Assembly (NCBI RefSeq): GCF_964026725.1
Contig: NZ_OZ034691.1
Span: 930,001-994,000, forward strand
Length of the DNA stretch: 64,000 nt
Direction of reading: 5' to 3'
DNA from: Wolbachia endosymbiont (group B) of Germaria angustata
GTDB lineage: Bacteria; Pseudomonadota; Alphaproteobacteria; Rickettsiales; Anaplasmataceae
The position numbers were made by a program, and so were the translations under genes. Positions 56,481 through 64,000 of this stretch are shown here, one piece after another. Position 1 is the stretch's first letter. Every line of letters begins with the position of its first letter. The notes under the pieces are model-generated. The model saw only the letters and a program-made list of their open reading frames with translations, made no database searches and was not told the DNA's origin.

Positions 56481-59474
56481 ATGCAACTGAATTTCAAAAT
56501 CTCATTTTCAAACTTATACACTCGTAGTGAATTAATAAAGTTAGATAAGGCGTTTTTGGAGTACATAAAATCGTGCGATGAAAGCTTGTTTTATTCATTA
56601 GTTGAAGCAAGAGAAAAAGCAGCTTCTTCTTCGATGTCATCCCAGTGTTCATCCCAGTGCTTAACACTGGGATCCACAAAACAAGAAGGATGGATTCCAG
56701 CTTGGATGAAAGATGGTTGTAATAGCCAGTTAATAATGGATCTCTCACATTTACTTGATGAATTTATTGCAAAATTTTTCAATATTGAAAAAGAAGTAGA
56801 AGAACTAAAGAAAAAACACAATGACTTTGCTGTAATATACAGATGCAAAAGATTATTTGTTCAGCGTTATGCATTGAAGAAATACACTGATGTAGCAAAT
56901 ATTGATTATGTCACTAACAAATTAAATAATTTCATTACTTTACCGACAACAGAAAAAAACTTTTCTGAGCAGGTAATGAGTTGGCTTGAAAATAAAGAGG
57001 ATCACAAAGAAGAAATAGAACTTGCGGCTCAATATGCAGTTTGGAGAGTGAAAAATAAACAGAGTATACTATTTAGCATACATAAGAAAATTGATTACGA
57101 AAATCTCGTATCATTCTTGAAAAAAGAAGTAGACGAGGTTGAGGTTCTGTATTCAAATGAGGTGAAAAGAAGATATGGTTTTGATCTAACAAGCAAAAAG
57201 GTGAGTTTGAATAAAGCACTAGATAATGCTCACTACTGCATATTTTGTCATAAGCAAAGTAAGGACAACTGCTCAAAGGGGCTAATCAATGATGACAACA
57301 CTTTCAAAAAGTCTCCACTTAGAGTTGAGCTGCACGGCTGCCCACTAGAGCAGAAAATATCAGAAATGAATCTGGTAAAAAGCGAAGGATACAGCATAGC
57401 AAGTCTTGCAATTGTGATGATAGATAACCCATTATGTGCGGCTACTGGACACAGAATATGCAATGACTGCATGAATTCGTGCATATATCAAAAACAAGAA
57501 CCCGTAAATGTGCCAGCAATTGAAACAAGGATTCTAGATGATGTGCTTAGTTTACCGTATGGATTTGAAATATATTCTCTGCTTAGCCGTTGGAATCCTT
57601 TAAATTTTCAGCGTCCATTGCCAAAAGGAAACACTGGAAAAAACGTTCTAGTTGTAGGCCTTGGTCCTGCGGGTTTTAATTTAGCTCATCATTTATTAAA
57701 CGATGGGCATAACGTTATCGCCATTGATGGACTAAAGATTGAACCTTTGATCGATAATTTACAGCTAATTAAAGATTTTGAACACGAAAAATTGAGTGAA
57801 CGCACGGCAGATGGGTTTGGTGGAGTGTCAGAATACGGCATTACTTCTAGGTGGGATAAAAATTACTTAAAGATTATTAGATTACTGCTGGAAAGACGTG
57901 AGAATTTTGCACTTTATGGAGGCATTCGTTTTGGCAGCACGATAACTGTTGATGACGCATTTAACTTGGGTTTTGATCACATTGCCTTGGCACTTGGCTC
58001 TGGTAAGCCACGAATGATCAAAATAAAAAACATACTAGCCCGTGGAGTGCGCATGGCATCTGACTTTCTTATGTCGTTACAACTGACTGGCGCTCTTAAA
58101 TTTGATTCTATAGCAAATCTGCAAGTTCGTATGCCGATAGTTGTCATAGGTGCAGGACTCACTGCAATTGATACTGCTACTGAAGTTTTAGCTTACTATC
58201 CGATTCAAGTAGAAAAATTTCTTCTTCGTTATGAAATATTGGTTGATAAGTATGGAAAGAAATATGTCGAAAAAGATTGGAAAGAAGAGGAATATGAACT
58301 TGCAAATGAGCTGATATCGCATGCACAATTGATCCGAAAAGAGCAAGAATCAGCAAAAAAAGAGAATAGAGAAGCAAAAATATTGGAACTAATGCAAAGT
58401 CTAGGGGGAGTGAAAATTGTATATAGAAAAGAGCTAAAAGATTCACCAAGTTATCGATTAAATAGCGAAGAGGTGCAAAATGCACTATCAGAAGGGATTT
58501 ACTTTATTGAAAACTTAGAGCCGATTGAAGTTGTAACAGATAAATATAACCACGCTGAATCAATAAAACTAATAGACACAAAATCTGATGAAATCAAGCA
58601 TATAAAAGCACGTTCTATTTTTATAGCAGCAGGTACTGAGCCAAATACAGTTATTGCAACAGAAGATAAAAAGCATTTTAAATTAAGTAACAGATATTTT
58701 ACTCATTTGAATTCATCGGGAAAAGAAATAGATCCTATCTTTTCTCCTAAGATGCAGAATAAAGACAGAATATTAGTATATAAGCAAGGCAATAAAACAA
58801 TTAGCTTTTTTGGTGATCTTCATCCTTCGTATAGCGGCAGCGTCGTGAAAGCTATGGCAAGCGCTAAGAATGGTTACCCTATCATTTCTCAGCTTTTGAA
58901 TAGAGTTAATAGCTTCATTTATGTCACTCCGGCTAGAATCTCGGAGTCATATGCACAATTGTATGAATGTTGTAATATAAGAGTAACTTTCACCAAAAAA
59001 GATGTCATTCCAGTGTCAGCTATTTGCACGACACCACCTGCTATGCGAATTACCTACAAATTGCAGAATTTGCACACTAAAGCGTCACGCGCTGGAATAA
59101 TATCAGAACACCTAGCTAACAAAGAATTTTTCAATAAAATCAAAGAGCAATTCACTGCAAAGGTTATAAAAGTTCAATATTTAACAAACAAAGTTGTGGA
59201 AATAGTGATCAAAGCACCACTTGCGGCAAAGAATTTTAAACCTGGACAGTTCTTTAGGTTGCAAAATTTTGAAACCAATAGCAGAAAAGCCAATAATACA
59301 AACCTTGCTATGGAAGGTATAGCAGTAACCGGCACTGAAGTAGACAAAAAAAAAGGATTTATTTCCACTATTGTGCTTGAAACTGGCGGTTCCACTAATT
59401 TATGTAAATGTTTTAAAAAAGGTGAACAAGTAATTCTTATGGGTCCAACTGGCAGTCCTACTGAGATTGGTTAA
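56481..59474 (+). CDS. GltD-like FAD/NAD(P) oxidoreductase with two embedded palindromic elements; C-terminus probably truncated
   Basis: A 997-residue protein of the glutamate synthase small-subunit type. Cys-rich blocks for Fe-S clusters lie in the first half (CIFCHKQSKDNCSKG near 253-267, RICNDCMNSCIYQK near 325). The FAD site is VLVVGLGPAGFNLAHHLL (near 390), and the second dinucleotide site VVIGAGLTAIDTATEVL (near 554). A ferredoxin-reductase-like domain begins near 893 (FKPGQFFRLQNFE) and stops at MGPTGSPTEIG, before the nucleotide-binding half. The frame contains a palindromic element at 56633-56710 (about residues 51-77) and another at 59001-59104 (841-875), neither with a stop. The specific reaction is not clear, and activity is uncertain. 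Confidence 0.82.
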   Translation: MQLNFKISFSNLYTRSELIKLDKAFLEYIKSCDESLFYSLVEAREKAASSSMSSQCSSQCLTLGSTKQEGWIPAWMKDGCNSQLIMDLSHLLDEFIAKFFNIEKEVEELKKKHNDFAVIYRCKRLFVQRYALKKYTDVANIDYVTNKLNNFITLPTTEKNFSEQVMSWLENKEDHKEEIELAAQYAVWRVKNKQSILFSIHKKIDYENLVSFLKKEVDEVEVLYSNEVKRRYGFDLTSKKVSLNKALDNAHYCIFCHKQSKDNCSKGLINDDNTFKKSPLRVELHGCPLEQKISEMNLVKSEGYSIASLAIVMIDNPLCAATGHRICNDCMNSCIYQKQEPVNVPAIETRILDDVLSLPYGFEIYSLLSRWNPLNFQRPLPKGNTGKNVLVVGLGPAGFNLAHHLLNDGHNVIAIDGLKIEPLIDNLQLIKDFEHEKLSERTADGFGGVSEYGITSRWDKNYLKIIRLLLERRENFALYGGIRFGSTITVDDAFNLGFDHIALALGSGKPRMIKIKNILARGVRMASDFLMSLQLTGALKFDSIANLQVRMPIVVIGAGLTAIDTATEVLAYYPIQVEKFLLRYEILVDKYGKKYVEKDWKEEEYELANELISHAQLIRKEQESAKKENREAKILELMQSLGGVKIVYRKELKDSPSYRLNSEEVQNALSEGIYFIENLEPIEVVTDKYNHAESIKLIDTKSDEIKHIKARSIFIAAGTEPNTVIATEDKKHFKLSNRYFTHLNSSGKEIDPIFSPKMQNKDRILVYKQGNKTISFFGDLHPSYSGSVVKAMASAKNGYPIISQLLNRVNSFIYVTPARISESYAQLYECCNIRVTFTKKDVIPVSAICTTPPAMRITYKLQNLHTKASRAGIISEHLANKEFFNKIKEQFTAKVIKVQYLTNKVVEIVIKAPLAAKNFKPGQFFRLQNFETNSRKANNTNLAMEGIAVTGTEVDKKKGFISTIVLETGGSTNLCKCFKKGEQVILMGPTGSPTEIG
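56633..56710 (+). repeat. Palindromic element inside the GltD-like reading frame (copy 1)
   Basis: Core hairpin ATCCCAGTG-cttaa-CACTGGGAT at 56651-56673 (9-bp arms, 5-base loop). It has the same layout as the intergenic copy at 44839-44861. It is read through as about 26 residues rich in Ser, Cys, Gln, unlike the flanking helical sequence. Outer bounds are approximate. Confidence 0.8.
59001..59104 (+). repeat. Palindromic element inside the GltD-like reading frame (copy 2)
   Basis: Imperfect terminal arms GATGTCATTCCAG (59001-59013) and CTGGAATAATATC (59092-59104). The right end, read on the complement, gives TTCCAGCGCGTGAC, the same core as the intergenic copy near 44728. It is read through as about 35 residues (from DVIPVSAICTTPP). 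Boundaries are set by the arms. Confidence 0.75.
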
Positions 59475-59559
59475 ACCTATTTTGTACTAATTATACCATA
59501 ATGTATATTATTTATTAATAAATCTATACTACAATAATGATTTTTATTAAGGTAGTATT

Positions 59560-59961
59560 ATGACACATCAGTTAATATTCACACTTCCAAAAGAAAGCTA
59601 CTCTATAGCTATAGGACCATGTTCTGCAAAAAGTAGAAAGTGTAAGGAGTTTATAGCAAAAAACGAAGACGTAGGTATGAAATTTCTTATTTCTACTAAA
59701 GATGATACTGGCAAAACAGGAAAAATGTCCCTTTGTAAAGATAATAACGGTCAAGATGAGTGTACAACATCCTACACAGTTCAATTTCCAGTAATTTATA
59801 ATGATCTTTTTAATGATAGCTTGAGCTACGTAAGTGTTCTTTTGGATCATGATAAAGGACATTTAACTAGGATGCGCAATGAATTCGATAAATATAATAT
59901 TGATTACACAGTTATGGACAATGATACAACACAGAATGTGTTGTCAGAGGTTTTTATATAA
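59560..59961 (+). CDS. Small hypothetical protein
   Basis: A 133-residue protein that I do not recognise. It has an AAGGTAG ribosome site a few bases before the ATG. No signal peptide or membrane segment. Four Cys lie in the first 70 residues (GPCSAKSRKCKEF, MSLCKDNNGQDEC), and the second half is acidic and mixed alpha/beta. No operon partner: it is flanked by the truncated flavoprotein gene and a 618-base gap. Possibly lineage-specific. Confidence 0.6.
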   Translation: MTHQLIFTLPKESYSIAIGPCSAKSRKCKEFIAKNEDVGMKFLISTKDDTGKTGKMSLCKDNNGQDECTTSYTVQFPVIYNDLFNDSLSYVSVLLDHDKGHLTRMRNEFDKYNIDYTVMDNDTTQNVLSEVFI

Positions 59962-60579
59962 TCTAATTTTCATTATACAGCTACTCAGAGCTCTCTTGGT
60001 TCCATTATCTCTACTCGAATGCCGTCATTACAGTGCTTGATACAGGGATCTATAGATAAACAATTTAATATTCCACTACGTGTTAGCGGAACCTATCTAT
60101 ATCATTATCCAAAAAACATAAAAAACTAAATTAACGAAGAATTCTTTAATAGAATCAGATATTGCGAAGAGCATAAAAGTCGAATGAGTGCATTAAAAAC
60201 TGGCAGCTCCATTATATTTATGCAAATACTGAAGAGAAAGCGAGTAAATAACTCTCAACTGACAGACTTAATGAAGTTCTAGATATTAAAGTGATGCCAA
60301 ACTTTATTTCAAAAAGTAAATAATTTACTAACGCTCGTGCACAAATTAAAAATAAATTATGCACGAGTGTAGCACAGTGAATTAGGAGTGCTATATTAAA
60401 GCTTACCTCACTATTAAAGCTATCGGTCAGATTAGATTAAAAACCTAATCTGACCGGTTTCTCTATAACCTTCTAAACCCTGATATAATTATATGGTAAT
60501 TAGCTTAACTAGTGGTTAATATGCAAATTGATTTTATTTGTATGTTGAGGTAGCATAAACCATACTATTTTACATCATT
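59962..60579. other. Gene-free stretch with palindromic-repeat debris and a hairpin cluster
   Basis: No gene is supported in about 620 bases. At 60023-60054 there is a damaged palindromic repeat (GTCATTACAGTGCTTGATAC). From 60334 to 60456 three inverted repeats follow each other (described separately). The middle, 60060-60330, contains short broken frames that I cannot assign. Confidence 0.5.
60334..60456. terminator. Three consecutive inverted repeats; possible terminator or structured leader
   Basis: CTCGTGCA (60334-60341) with TGCACGAG (60360-60367); TAGCAC (60370-60375) with GTGCTA (60388-60393); CGGTCAGATTAG (60424-60435) with CTAATCTGACCG (60445-60456), a perfect 12-bp stem with a 9-base loop. 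Only TTT follows the last stem on the plus strand, so a terminator is possible but not typical. Confidence 0.45.
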
Positions 60580-62139
60580 GTGCAACTTTATAAATTTTTA
60601 TTGCTACTTCTATTGACTACATTAATAGTGATAGTCCTAATATTACCTGAAAATTTAGGTACTACACTGAATTGCTCTCATCCAGTTCTAAATTTTGATT
60701 TATCTTTTCGTATCGTACTAATATCTTTTTTATCAGTTGCATTTTTAGCTGTTCTACCAGCACAAAATTTGACTTTTTCAGAGATGCTATCTTTTGCTGC
60801 TTACACTATTAGTTCACTTTATGCAGTTTTATCTGAACATATGATATTGGTTATAATATTCTGTGAATTAATGACTGTCAGTGCATTTTTTACTATCGCA
60901 GCTGGCTGTAGAGATAGTGGACCTACAATAAGGTACGCTTGTGTACACTTTTTCGTTGGAGTTATATTAATAGCAGGATTGGCACTTCAAAGCACTAACC
61001 TGATGATTTTGGGTTTATTGATAAACTGCGCTTGTTTTCCTTTTTCGTTTTGGATTGTTGATGCATATCCTGCTGCATCGCTACATGGCACCACATATCT
61101 CTCTTTATTTACCACTAAAGTCTCTTTTTTAGTGATGCTTTTACACACTTATAACCTATGGCAAGATTGTACTGAAATATTAGCGCTTGTAGGCGCCATC
61201 ACTGCAATTTACAGCATTATATTTGCTTCTCTTGAGCAAAATATTCGAAGATTTTTATGCTATAACGTTGTAGGACAAATGGGCTTGCTGATTATTGCAG
61301 GAAGTTTGCTCAGTCCTTCGGAAAAAGCAATACCAATTTTGATACTGCATATAATCTTCTCTCTTGTTTATCAATCATTATTGTTTGTGGTCAGTAATTC
61401 GATTATTTTACAAACAAAAACAATTAGTTTTAATGGAGTGGGTAAACTGATGTCAGTGGAAGGCATGTGTGCTATAATCGCAATACTTACAATGGCTGCA
61501 TTTCCTGGAACCGTTGGATTTATCAGTAAATCATATATCACAGCTGAAATTGAAATGAACACTGTTGCCTTAAAAGGGTATAAAAATTTATATAAGCTTC
61601 TAAATTTGCTGCTTCATTTAAGCGTGGGGCTAAAGTTTCTTTATTACTTATTTATTGCAAAAAGTAAGTCAAAACCTTTAGCAGAGAGGGGAGGCAAAAT
61701 GACTATGATTATTTTAGCATTTATATGCGTAATCGCTGGCAATCCTTACTTACCTATTTACAATAAACCTTCGATTTTCGATTTTGTGTACAACACAAAA
61801 AATATTTTGTCGCAATTTAATTTATTACTATGTACCACTTTATTGTTTATTCCTTTACGCAAGTTATTTTACCCGAGAGTAAATTTTAAAATGGATGTTG
61901 ATTGGACTTTTAGAGCTTTCATACCCTATATTGTCTTGCTGTTCAATCAACTGGTCCTTAAAGTGAGAGAAATGTCTGCCAATGTACTGCAAAACTTGAC
62001 TAATTCACTTACTAGTTTATACTTTAATAATATTACCAAACTTAAAGAAGTGTTGAGTTATAACTCAGTGAGTTTTGTTTCAGTTTCTTCTCTCTTTTTA
62101 ATGAGTATTCTACTAATGCTATTATGTTTAAATCGTTAA
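60580..62139 (+). CDS. MrpD/NuoN-like antiporter subunit
   Basis: A 519-residue protein with about 13-14 membrane helices, of the proton-translocating antiporter family shared by MrpD and NuoL/M/N. It starts at GTG. The family core is seen in ASLEQNIRRFLCYNVVGQMG (near 215-234) and in the preceding LHGTTYLSLFTTKVSFLVML, where Lys and His of the proton path are found. The other Mrp subunits (F, G, DUF4040, B, C) are 29 kb away, so this gene likely completes that complex. It overlaps ffh by 16 bases. Confidence 0.8.
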   Translation: MQLYKFLLLLLLTTLIVIVLILPENLGTTLNCSHPVLNFDLSFRIVLISFLSVAFLAVLPAQNLTFSEMLSFAAYTISSLYAVLSEHMILVIIFCELMTVSAFFTIAAGCRDSGPTIRYACVHFFVGVILIAGLALQSTNLMILGLLINCACFPFSFWIVDAYPAASLHGTTYLSLFTTKVSFLVMLLHTYNLWQDCTEILALVGAITAIYSIIFASLEQNIRRFLCYNVVGQMGLLIIAGSLLSPSEKAIPILILHIIFSLVYQSLLFVVSNSIILQTKTISFNGVGKLMSVEGMCAIIAILTMAAFPGTVGFISKSYITAEIEMNTVALKGYKNLYKLLNLLLHLSVGLKFLYYLFIAKSKSKPLAERGGKMTMIILAFICVIAGNPYLPIYNKPSIFDFVYNTKNILSQFNLLLCTTLLFIPLRKLFYPRVNFKMDVDWTFRAFIPYIVLLFNQLVLKVREMSANVLQNLTNSLTSLYFNNITKLKEVLSYNSVSFVSVSSLFLMSILLMLLCLNR

Positions 62140-63467
62140 CCGAAAGTTTAAATTCCGTATTTAGTAAACTGAGAGGAAAGTCAATCATTTCTGAAGATGA
62201 TTTTAATCTTGCCATGCGTGAAATACGTATAGCTTTAATTGAAGCTGACGTTTCACTTGAAGTTGCGAAAAAATTCATCAATGACATTAAAGATAAAGTG
62301 ATCGGGGGAAAAGTCATAAAAAGTGTTTCCCCAGCGCAAATGATAATCAAAATTGTGCAGGATAATTTAGTTGCAGTTCTCGGATCAGAGAAAAGCGACT
62401 TAAACCTAGCAACTAAACCCCCTGCTGTGATTATGATGGTGGGCTTACAAGGTGCAGGTAAAACAACTACCTCAGGAAAGCTTGCTTTAAAACTAAAAAA
62501 GCAAAAGAAAAAAGTGATGCTTGCCTCTTTAGACATTTATAGGCCTGCTGCCCAGAAACAACTTGAGGTGCTGGGTAAACAAATAGACGTACAAACTTTA
62601 TCTATAGTAAGAAATGAAGGGCCTATTGCAATTACAAAAAGGGCACTAGCAGCAGCAAAGAACGATAATTATGATGTATTAATACTAGACACCGCAGGCA
62701 GGCTTCATATTGACAATAATATGATGAATGAGTTGAAAGTCGTAAAGGAAATAGCTTCACCTACAGAAGTTATTTTAGTAGCCGACGCAATGATAGGCCA
62801 GGATACGGTCAATATTGCCAAATCATTCAATGAGGTAATAGGTGTAACCGGCATTATTCTCACCCGTGTTGATGGTGATGCACGTGGTGGTGCTGCTCTT
62901 TCTATGAAAATGATCGCCAATTGTCCAATTAAATTTATTGCTTGTGGTGAAAAATTAAGTGACCTCGATGATTTTTATCCCGATAGAATTGCAAAAAGGA
63001 TACTTAGCATGGGTGATGTTGTATCATTGGTTGAAAAAGCTGCTGAGATTGTTGGTCAGGAAGAAATTGATAAGTTACAAAAGAAAGTAAAAAAGGGTAA
63101 ATTCGACCTAAACGACCTAGTGGGAATGTTAAAAACTCTGAGTAAAATGGATGGCATTAGCAACATAATGAAATTCATCCCTAGTTCATTCACAAAAAAG
63201 CTAAGTAGCAGTGTGCCAGATGACAATAAAGTGAAAAAATATATAGCCATCATAAACTCAATGACCGAAAAAGAAAGGCAAAATCCAGATATTTTAAATG
63301 GCAAAAGAAGACTTAGAATTTCTAAGGGGTCCGGAACAAGTGTAACTGACGTTAATCTTCTAATTAAGCAGTATAATCAAATGAGCTCTATGGTGAATAA
63401 GTTCAGTAAAATTGACCATAGTAAACTTAAAGAATCTGATTTGATGGATATGCTAAGCAGAAAGTAA
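62124..63467 (+). CDS. ffh: Signal recognition particle GTPase Ffh
   Basis: Binds signal sequences on the ribosome and delivers them to FtsY. The 447-residue protein has the N domain, the G domain with P-loop GLQGAGKTTTSGKLA (near 108), ASLDIYRPAAQKQL, LDTAGRLHIDN, and TRVDGDARGG, and the Met-rich M domain from about 300 (MLKTLSKMDGISNIMKFIP). Its start lies inside the 3' end of the MrpD-like gene. Confidence 0.97.
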   Translation: MFKSLTESLNSVFSKLRGKSIISEDDFNLAMREIRIALIEADVSLEVAKKFINDIKDKVIGGKVIKSVSPAQMIIKIVQDNLVAVLGSEKSDLNLATKPPAVIMMVGLQGAGKTTTSGKLALKLKKQKKKVMLASLDIYRPAAQKQLEVLGKQIDVQTLSIVRNEGPIAITKRALAAAKNDNYDVLILDTAGRLHIDNNMMNELKVVKEIASPTEVILVADAMIGQDTVNIAKSFNEVIGVTGIILTRVDGDARGGAALSMKMIANCPIKFIACGEKLSDLDDFYPDRIAKRILSMGDVVSLVEKAAEIVGQEEIDKLQKKVKKGKFDLNDLVGMLKTLSKMDGISNIMKFIPSSFTKKLSSSVPDDNKVKKYIAIINSMTEKERQNPDILNGKRRLRISKGSGTSVTDVNLLIKQYNQMSSMVNKFSKIDHSKLKESDLMDMLSRK

Positions 63468-63746
63468 GTCAGCAGGTAGTGGAATGAAATAAAATCATCA
63501 GTTGTAATTGCTGTTGAATAGTAAAGTATATTATTTTAGCGTGAAGTAATAAATTCAATAAATTTCTTCAGTTGGAATTGGCATGATAATAAAAATTGAT
63601 ACAAGTTACTTTATCTATATTTAATGCGCTGTTTTATAGCTAACACACTATACCACCGTAGCACTACACTAGTAACAGACCGAAGGTTATCGATATCTCA
63701 AGTTAGGCTAGTTACAGCATCCACAATATCGTTTGTAAACCTGTAG

Positions 63747-64000
63747 CTATATACAATAAATGAACTTTTTTATATATTCGTTATTAGTATTTTGTATTTC
63801 CTGAACAATTCCGTGAAAAATGATCTCCCCTTCATATAATACTGCTATTTTGTCAGCTATTTTAAATGCACTATGAATATCATGTGTAATCGTGATAATT
63901 GTAGGACGAAGATCTTGAGATAATTTTATTATTATCTCGTTTACTACATCTGACATGATTGGGTCTAATCCTGAAGTTGGCTCATCCAATACAATAATTT
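63747..64000 (-). CDS. ABC transporter ATP-binding protein, MlaF-like (partial)
   Basis: The C-terminal part of an ATPase; the 5' part lies beyond the window edge and the frame is open to 64000. Visible are Walker B and D-loop IIVLDEPTSGLDPIMSDVVN, the switch His in TIITITHDIHSAFKIADKIA, and GEIIFHG. The TSGLDP and HDIHSAFKIAD blocks fit MlaF, the ATPase of the phospholipid/outer-membrane asymmetry transporter. The name rests on about 84 residues. Confidence 0.75.
   Translation of the reverse strand, partial: IIVLDEPTSGLDPIMSDVVNEIIIKLSQDLRPTIITITHDIHSAFKIADKIAVLYEGEIIFHGIVQEIQNTNNEYIKKFIYCI

Noticed and set aside
58919-58955. Weak inverted repeat TGTCACTCCGG / CTCGGAGTCATA in the flavoprotein gene
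   Set aside because: The arms match imperfectly and lack the family cores seen in the other two elements; may be chance.

Overview
The window is AT-rich chromosome of a Wolbachia endosymbiont (Alphaproteobacteria, Rickettsiales, Anaplasmataceae). The evidence is a full 16S rRNA gene standing alone, without 23S/5S beside it, with a Wolbachia-type sequence; scattered respiratory genes (sdhCD apart from sdhE, atpG apart from other ATP synthase genes); a bamA operon without lpx genes; an orphan phage terminase; and Wolbachia-type palindromic repeats. I assigned no strain or supergroup.

Layout. 1-9.2 kb: acnA and secB; then Tim44-like, dnaQ and SCO genes; then rnc, pyrD, a lipoprotein, tRNA-Cys and a class I aldolase. 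9.2-16.8 kb: a membrane J-domain protein, clpA, a DEAD-box-type helicase, a cold-shock protein, pmbA and atpG. 16.9-23.7 kb: lolC/E, a Mic60/mitofilin-like gene and a hemY-like gene in one overlapping operon, a mannose-1-phosphate guanylyltransferase whose true N-terminus lies upstream of its first ATG, an unrecognised membrane-associated protein, and sdhCD. 23.8-25.3 kb: 16S rRNA with a good upstream promoter. 26.6-27.6 kb: a decayed GDSL lipase gene. 27.7-32.3 kb: rpoD, five Mrp-type antiporter subunit genes, rpoZ, and a small HTH regulator with a perfect palindrome in its promoter region. 33.1-39.2 kb: purE-mutL and hflK-hflC-degP.

39.5-48.6 kb is the accessory part. It holds a three-gene cluster coding for a small protein, a 1071-residue collagen-like protein with three Gly-X-Y blocks and two furin-like basic sites, and a Cys-containing protein with an internal repeat. 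After that come a mosaic of palindromic repeats, an alpha/beta hydrolase with a Cys in the nucleophile elbow, an orphan TerL and two frameshifted remnants. This is the best candidate for an undescribed host-interaction system.

48.6-64 kb: trmB, rpsA, an IHF/HU-like gene, zapA, sdhE, then rseP-bamA-skp-fabZ (the lpx genes usual at this locus are missing), a GltD-like flavoprotein with two palindromic elements inside its reading frame and an apparently truncated C-terminus, a small unrecognised gene, a run of hairpins, an MrpD-like subunit overlapping ffh, and the end of an MlaF-like ATPase gene cut by the window edge.

Envelope quality control (BamA, Skp, DegP, HflKC, RseP, SecB, LolC/E, MlaF) and energy metabolism (aconitase, SdhCD/SdhE, AtpG, Mrp) dominate the core genes.
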